DNA of 9,721 bases from the NCBI GenBank assembly GCA_036012155.1, contig DASCOT010000201.1:1-9721 (forward strand). The letters run 5' to 3'. The stretch comes from DASCOT01 sp036012155. GTDB lineage: Bacteria; Acidobacteriota; UBA890; WLXD01. This document shows positions 6,483 through 9,721 of the stretch, piece after piece. A program made the translations under genes and the position numbers. Below the pieces are notes generated by a model. That model saw only the letters and a list, made by a program, of their open reading frames with translations. It had not been told where the DNA came from and did no database searches. The first letter of the stretch is position 1. Each line of letters begins with the position of its first letter.

Positions 6483-7547
6483 ATGTCGGGGCGTACGCCC
6501 CGGATACGGACCGGCCCCTTGGAGTTCCATCATCTCGAGGCTCTGATCGCGGTCGTCGAGGAGAGTAGCTTCTCGCGTGCGGGAGATCGCGTCTGCCGGA
6601 CCCAGTCGGCGGTCAGTCAGGCGGTCAAGCGGCTCGAGGAACTGCTCGGCGTCCCGCTGATCGACCGGAGCTCTCCGCGGCTCCAACCGACCGAGGCGGG
6701 CAATGTGATCCTCGACTACGCTCGCACCATCGTCCAGGTTCGCGAACGGGCGCTCCGATCCATCAGTGATCTCAGGGAAGCGTCGGGCGGCAAGATCACC
6801 ATCGCGGCCCACGAGTCCGCCGCGCACTACGTTCTACCTGCGCTCGTTCGCGCGTTCCACGCGGTGTTGCCCGGTGTGCAGATCGAGATTCAGCGCCAGC
6901 CCGTCGAAGAGATTCCCAAGCGCGTTGTTAACGGGCGCACCGATTTCGGCTTTGTCACATCCCGCCCACGTTCCCGAGACGTGAAGTCGATCGAGCTGTT
7001 CCGAGATCCAGTGATCCTGATCGTTCCGCCTGGCCATCGGCTGGCCGGCGAGAAGGGCGTCCGGATCGAGGATCTCGGCGGTGAGGAGTTCGTGGCACAC
7101 CACGTGCGAACACCAACCACCGAGAAAGTCCTTCTCCTCTTCGACAGGGCGCAGATCGCCTGCCACGTCGCTGCCCGGCTCTGGAGCTACGAGAACGTCA
7201 AGGAATTCGTGCGCCGAGGTATGGGCATCGCGAGCGTGCCGCAAATGTGTATTGAGGAGGAGCTTCGAAGGGGCTCGCTCGTGAAGCTCGAGATCGAGGG
7301 CCTGGACTTCTACCGCACCATCTGTCTGATCTACCGCTCGGAGTCGTACCTGTCGGAAGCCGGCCATCGGCTCCTCGACATGATTCGCGGGTGGGATTGG
7401 TCGAACGCGTCAGGGCGGCGGGAAGTCGCTGCAACCGGGTCGAGCGCACGATCGAAAACGTGCTCAGCCAGTCCCTCCAACGAGCGCGACGAATTGGGCC
7501 CAGGGCACGGGTCGTCCGTGAATCGGCACGATCGTGTCGACCTCTAG
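6483..7547 (+). CDS. LysR-type transcriptional regulator
   Basis: A winged helix-turn-helix regulator, presumably controlling the divergent catabolic operon. The DNA-binding domain begins at EFHHLEALIAVVEESSFSRA and contains SAVSQAVKRLEELLGVPL and the PTEAG end of the wing. The effector-binding domain starts near GKITIAAHESAA and includes the RTDFGFV and PPGHRLAGE segments typical of the family. The start is unsure: the frame is open with GTG at 6456, ATG at 6483 and TTG at 6519. None has a good ribosome site, and TTG 6519 would give the most family-like N terminus. The effector domain ends near LLDMIRGWDW (about base 7390), yet the frame runs on for about 50 low-complexity, Ser/Arg-rich residues to 7547, the last 84 bp antisense to the convergent hydrolase gene. 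Such a tail is not a family feature and may reflect a lost stop. The inducer cannot be predicted. Confidence 0.93.
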   Translation: MSGRTPRIRTGPLEFHHLEALIAVVEESSFSRAGDRVCRTQSAVSQAVKRLEELLGVPLIDRSSPRLQPTEAGNVILDYARTIVQVRERALRSISDLREASGGKITIAAHESAAHYVLPALVRAFHAVLPGVQIEIQRQPVEEIPKRVVNGRTDFGFVTSRPRSRDVKSIELFRDPVILIVPPGHRLAGEKGVRIEDLGGEEFVAHHVRTPTTEKVLLLFDRAQIACHVAARLWSYENVKEFVRRGMGIASVPQMCIEEELRRGSLVKLEIEGLDFYRTICLIYRSESYLSEAGHRLLDMIRGWDWSNASGRREVAATGSSARSKTCSASPSNERDELGPGHGSSVNRHDRVDL

Positions 7548-9089
7548 CCCGAGACGCTGGACATGGCGGTACAGGCTCCGGTTTGCTGCGGAGGCCCGAG
7601 TCCGCGGCATCACTTCGATGAACGTCGAGTCGAAGAGGTCTGCCTCGATCAACATCCGCTCCTCGGGTAGGTACGCGATCAGCATGCCCTCGACGTGATC
7701 GAGCGGATGCACGTAGGACACGTGCATGCTGCGCGAGCCGTCGTTGAGCCAGTAGTTCTCCCGGACCGTCTCGTACTGGTAGCCCTCCGCCAGCTCGGTC
7801 GGTGGCCACAGCGACACCATGTCGGGGCGCAGGGTTCGCGGTGCGTAGTTCAGGACGTCTCGTGTGTAGAAGTCGTAGTTCTTCCAGTGGGTGATGATCG
7901 TCGCCCCGATGTGCAGGTAGGTGCGGAGTCCGCCGATGTGATCGTGGTGCTGATGGGTGTTGACGAGGAACCGGATCGGCTTGTCGGGAAACAGACGCAC
8001 GACCGCGTCGATCACGGCGAGATTTCTAGTCTCTTCCAACGGTGCCTCGACGACGGCGATGTAGTCGTCGAACTCGACGGCGACGCTGTTGTGCGACGAG
8101 CCACCCAGAAGCCAGACGCCGTCGGCGAGCTCCGACGTCTCGACGTTGACCGGGAACGTCGCCGCGCGGACCGAAGGCGGAACATCGAAAGGGTCGCCGC
8201 AGACGTTCGCCTGGATGTCGGCCATCCGACCGCCGAACGCGTTGTGGCCCGCGTTGACGCTCTGAGCCTGGTAGTTGTCATCCCATCCCTGATGGGAGTG
8301 CCAACCGGTAGGGAACCGGATGCCGTCGCCGAGATCGACGTAGCTGTCGTTGGTGAACTCGTGCTCGTAGTTCATGTCTCCGAGCACCGGGTCCGGAACC
8401 CGAGTGTGAATGCGCTGCAGCAGGTTCTGCGAGTTGATCGTGGCGTCGACCTGGTACTTCCCGAGCACGGTGATCGACACGATGCTGACCTTCTCGGGGT
8501 TCACGGTGGCCCCGTCGCGGCCCATCTCGCCGAGCTCCCATCGCCAGGTGGCCTGAGGGTCCGCACCCGGAAGGCGCGCGGCCTTCAGGAAACCGTGAGG
8601 GTTGATCCACAGGTCGAGCTGCCAGCGCTCGGCGTCCTCGGGGAGCGCCGCGACCGGGTCGTTGCTGGGCCCGTCGATCGCCCAGCCGTATGCCCCGTTG
8701 ATCGCGAAGATTTGATGCGGGTGTTGCTGGATCGGCGTGCCCCCCCGCCAGCCGAGCCCGTACTTCCAGGATGCCGGGTTGTGGCCCGGCTCGCGGTCGA
8801 ACTCCTCGAGCATGCTGCCCGCGTCCCAGTTCATGACCCGCTTGTAGCGCGTCAACGGCTCGCCGCGGGGCCAGTCGACCTCGTAGGCGCTGAGCCGCTG
8901 TTGACCGACCATTCCCGCGTACGCGTTGCCCGAGATCGTGACGCAACGCAGCCTCTCGGAACCGACTGCGGCCTCGGCCGCTCTCAAGATGGGATCGGGA
9001 TCGATGAATCCGGGCCGCGTCTCCTGGACTCCTGACGTATCGATGAGCGAGGTCAAAAGGAGACACGCCAACCAGTTGCCACGGGGCAT
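7464..9089 (-). CDS. Metallo-beta-lactamase-fold hydrolase with a long uncharacterised N-terminal domain, probably exported
   Basis: A 541 aa protein from the ATG at 9089; a GTG at 9113 would add eight residues, and neither start has a ribosome site. From the ATG, a short hydrophobic stretch (WLACLLLTSLI, 6-16) preceded by an Arg and followed by small residues looks like a weak signal peptide. Residues about 25-310 form a domain I do not recognise, rich in Trp and Asn. The MBL domain starts near 312 (NVETSELADGVWLLGG) and carries the full di-metal set: H379, H381, D383 and H384 (THQHHDH), H465 (LDHVEG), D484 (EADLF) and H524 (VPIHGRP). The family includes lactonases, thioesterases and other hydrolases; the substrate here is unknown. 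It lies downstream of and opposite to the LysR gene, overlapping its 3' end by 84 bp, so it is a separate unit. The intact HGRP segment close to the C terminus argues that its own end is genuine. Confidence 0.9.
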   Translation of the reverse strand: MPRGNWLACLLLTSLIDTSGVQETRPGFIDPDPILRAAEAAVGSERLRCVTISGNAYAGMVGQQRLSAYEVDWPRGEPLTRYKRVMNWDAGSMLEEFDREPGHNPASWKYGLGWRGGTPIQQHPHQIFAINGAYGWAIDGPSNDPVAALPEDAERWQLDLWINPHGFLKAARLPGADPQATWRWELGEMGRDGATVNPEKVSIVSITVLGKYQVDATINSQNLLQRIHTRVPDPVLGDMNYEHEFTNDSYVDLGDGIRFPTGWHSHQGWDDNYQAQSVNAGHNAFGGRMADIQANVCGDPFDVPPSVRAATFPVNVETSELADGVWLLGGSSHNSVAVEFDDYIAVVEAPLEETRNLAVIDAVVRLFPDKPIRFLVNTHQHHDHIGGLRTYLHIGATIITHWKNYDFYTRDVLNYAPRTLRPDMVSLWPPTELAEGYQYETVRENYWLNDGSRSMHVSYVHPLDHVEGMLIAYLPEERMLIEADLFDSTFIEVMPRTRASAANRSLYRHVQRLGLEVDTIVPIHGRPVPWAQFVALVGGTG

Positions 9090-9235
9090 ATCGTTATCGA
9101 TCTTGTTGGACACGGACTTGCGCGGCGAATCTCGGCGCAGGTTATCATTATCGAGACGGGGCCTGACGAAGGCTCACGTCGGGCGGACGTTGATGACTCG
9201 ATCTCGCGAGCCGTCGAGACGTACCTCCGCTCGAC

Positions 9236-9316
9236 CACCTGGTACACCTCTCCCATGCCACCAACACCGAGCTGCTCGGTGATCTCGTAGGGGCCGAGTT
9301 TGGTGCCTGCTTCCAT
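9236..9316 (-). pseudogene. Truncated 5' remnant of a serine/threonine protein kinase gene
   Basis: From the ATG at 9316 (- strand) the frame reads MEAGTKLGPYEITEQLGVGG and then MGEVYQV. This is the start of a Hanks-type kinase: a lead-in GTKLGPYEI and a glycine-rich ATP loop GxGxxGxVY. After about 27 codons the likeness stops: the expected V-A-(I/V)-K motif with the catalytic lysine never appears, and the frame runs out at 9053 inside the hydrolase gene. The rest of the kinase is not in the window. This is the debris of a deletion or a recombination junction. Kinases starting this way are numerous in Acidobacteriota, which is why it is used here as a taxonomic hint. It is too short to be a functional protein. 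Confidence 0.65.
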
Positions 9317-9553
9317 GGCGCCGCCAGACGGGGCCTGGCTATCGCGCGTCTAGGCAGAAAGCCCCGATGCGGGCACGGCGAATAAAACGCTGCGCCACCC
9401 GGGAGTGCATGCCGCGAGATGCCACGGACGGAGCCGAAACAGCAAGAACAAGCAGGACGCAGATGGAAGACAGGCAACCTGTAACCTGCTGAACGCACGA
9501 AGGTTATCGACTTATCTCGAACGAGAAGGAATGAGCCGCAAACGGTGAAAACA
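9317..9553. other. Intergenic stretch with no recognisable gene
   Basis: Between the kinase remnant and the tRNA fragment I find no open frame with protein-like character; the frames crossing it are Arg/Ser/Pro-rich shadows. A perfect small palindrome, CTCGAACGAG, lies at about 9517-9526. No tRNA 5' half (expected to begin near AGCGGGG) is present. The sequence looks like decayed DNA at the edge of an insertion. Confidence 0.4.
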
Positions 9554-9597
9554 GGCTCATAACCCGAAGGTCGCCGGTTCAAATCCGGCCCCCGCTA
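9554..9597 (+). tRNA. 3' half of an initiator tRNA-Met (anticodon CAT), probable integration attachment site
   Basis: The fragment holds a complete tRNA 3' half: anticodon loop CTCATAA (9556-9562, anticodon CAT at 9558-9560), 3' anticodon strand CCCGA, variable loop AGGTC, T arm GCCGG-TTCAAAT-CCGGC (9573-9589), acceptor strand CCCCGCT (9590-9596) and discriminator A9597; no CCA is encoded. The CCC next to the loop is the mark of initiator tRNAs (three G-C pairs). Likeness begins abruptly at GG 9554-9555; the preceding ACA cannot complete the anticodon stem, and no D arm or 5' acceptor strand lies upstream. Tyrosine recombinases cross over in the anticodon region and duplicate the 3' part, so this is best read as an att half-site. 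As the whole tRNA would lie to the left, the displaced 3' copy here would mark the right end of an element that includes this window. Confidence 0.8.
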
Positions 9598-9603
9598 CTT
9601 GGA

Positions 9604-9655
9604 AAAGGCCCTGGTGGCAAAGGGATTACCGCCCTTTCGTGCCACCGGGGCTTTT
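9604..9655 (+). terminator. Strong rho-independent terminator after the tRNA fragment
   Basis: The outer stem pairs AAAGGCCCTGGTGGC (9604-9618) with GCCACCGGGGCTTTT (9641-9655), 15 pairs with two G-T wobbles. A 3-nt bulge (9638-9640) separates it from an inner stem AAAGGG/CCCTTT (9619-9624 and 9632-9637) with loop ATTACCG. The 3' arm ends in TTTT. It starts 7 bases after the tRNA 3' end, where the natural terminator of a tRNA gene would lie. Confidence 0.7.
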
Positions 9656-9671
9656 CTGCGTCTGCCCCGGC

Positions 9672-9698
9672 GGGTACCACATGGGTACCAGAAGTACC
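9672..9698 (+). repeat. Phased GGGTACCA direct repeats
   Basis: GGGTACCA occurs at 9672-9679 and 9683-9690, and a third GTACC at 9694-9698, giving spacings of 11 and 9 bp, about one helical turn. They sit about 75 bp beyond the tRNA fragment. Short phased repeats next to a tRNA att site are what integrase arm-type or excisionase sites look like, but an integrase gene is not visible. An ATG at 9681 opens a frame (MGTRSTDSGRQSE) to the window edge, too short to judge. Confidence 0.4.
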
Positions 9699-9721
9699 GA
9701 TTCTGGTCGGCAGTCAGAGGT

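Noticed and set aside
7695..9035. A 446-codon open frame on the + strand opposite the metallo-hydrolase
   Set aside because: It is antisense to a protein with a complete metal-binding motif set, is Arg/Val/Asp-rich and has no motif; long antisense frames are expected at this GC content.
9147..9175. Possible - strand promoter of the hydrolase gene (GATAAT at 9147-9152)
   Set aside because: The -10 match is good, but no -35 element is found at the right spacing; not enough for a call.
9480..9597. Complete tRNA-fMet, or one split by an intron
   Set aside because: No 5' acceptor strand or D arm complementary to the 3' half was found upstream within the window, and no group I intron features were seen.
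1..9721. CRISPR array, insertion sequence or toxin-antitoxin pair
   Set aside because: No regularly spaced repeats, transposase motifs, terminal inverted repeats or small paired genes were seen.

Overview
This is a high-GC bacterial window that most resembles Acidobacteriota. The best hint is a serine/threonine kinase start (MEAGTKLGPYEI followed by a GxGGMGEVY glycine loop) of the kind abundant in that phylum, together with a secreted TolB-propeller S9 peptidase. Myxococcota, Gemmatimonadota or another high-GC group cannot be excluded, and the assignment is inference.

Layout. From the left edge (+ strand) come the C-terminal part of a DAO-fold FAD oxidoreductase and, 1 bp after it, a DapA-family lyase (to 1430). 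Convergent to these is a tightly packed - strand operon reading 6267 -> 1450. It encodes a mandelate racemase-type enolase-superfamily enzyme, a small [2Fe-2S] protein, an FAD/NAD-type oxidoreductase with a C-terminal Fe-S domain, and a secreted S9 prolyl-oligopeptidase-like hydrolase, with junctions of 2 bp gap, ATGA overlap and GTGA overlap. A LysR-type regulator (6483-7547, +) diverges from this operon across a roughly 200 bp control region that carries a candidate LysR box. A putatively exported metallo-beta-lactamase-fold hydrolase (7464-9089, -) runs into the 3' end of the regulator gene, overlapping it by 84 bp.

How the genes may fit together. The three redox subunits (DAO-fold catalytic subunit, two-dinucleotide FAD subunit with Fe-S, small [2Fe-2S] subunit) match the heterotrimeric HcnABC / octopine-nopaline oxidase / D-hydroxyproline dehydrogenase architecture, here split over two converging transcription units. 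With a DapA-family enzyme next to them, the most economical reading is catabolism of a cyclic or secondary amino acid such as hydroxyproline (dehydrogenase, then a 1-pyrroline-4-hydroxy-2-carboxylate deaminase-like lyase). The secreted peptidase could supply the substrate and the LysR protein could sense it. The enolase-superfamily member has a dehydratase-like active site and is the piece that does not fit neatly; an acid-sugar pathway is the main alternative.

The right end (about 9114-9721) holds no intact gene. It contains a 27-codon kinase remnant, about 240 bp of unassigned sequence, then the 3' half only of an initiator tRNA (anticodon CAT), a strong intrinsic terminator and phased GTACC repeats. 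A tRNA 3' half without its 5' half is the classic scar of tyrosine-recombinase integration, so the genes to the left probably sit at the end of an integrated island.
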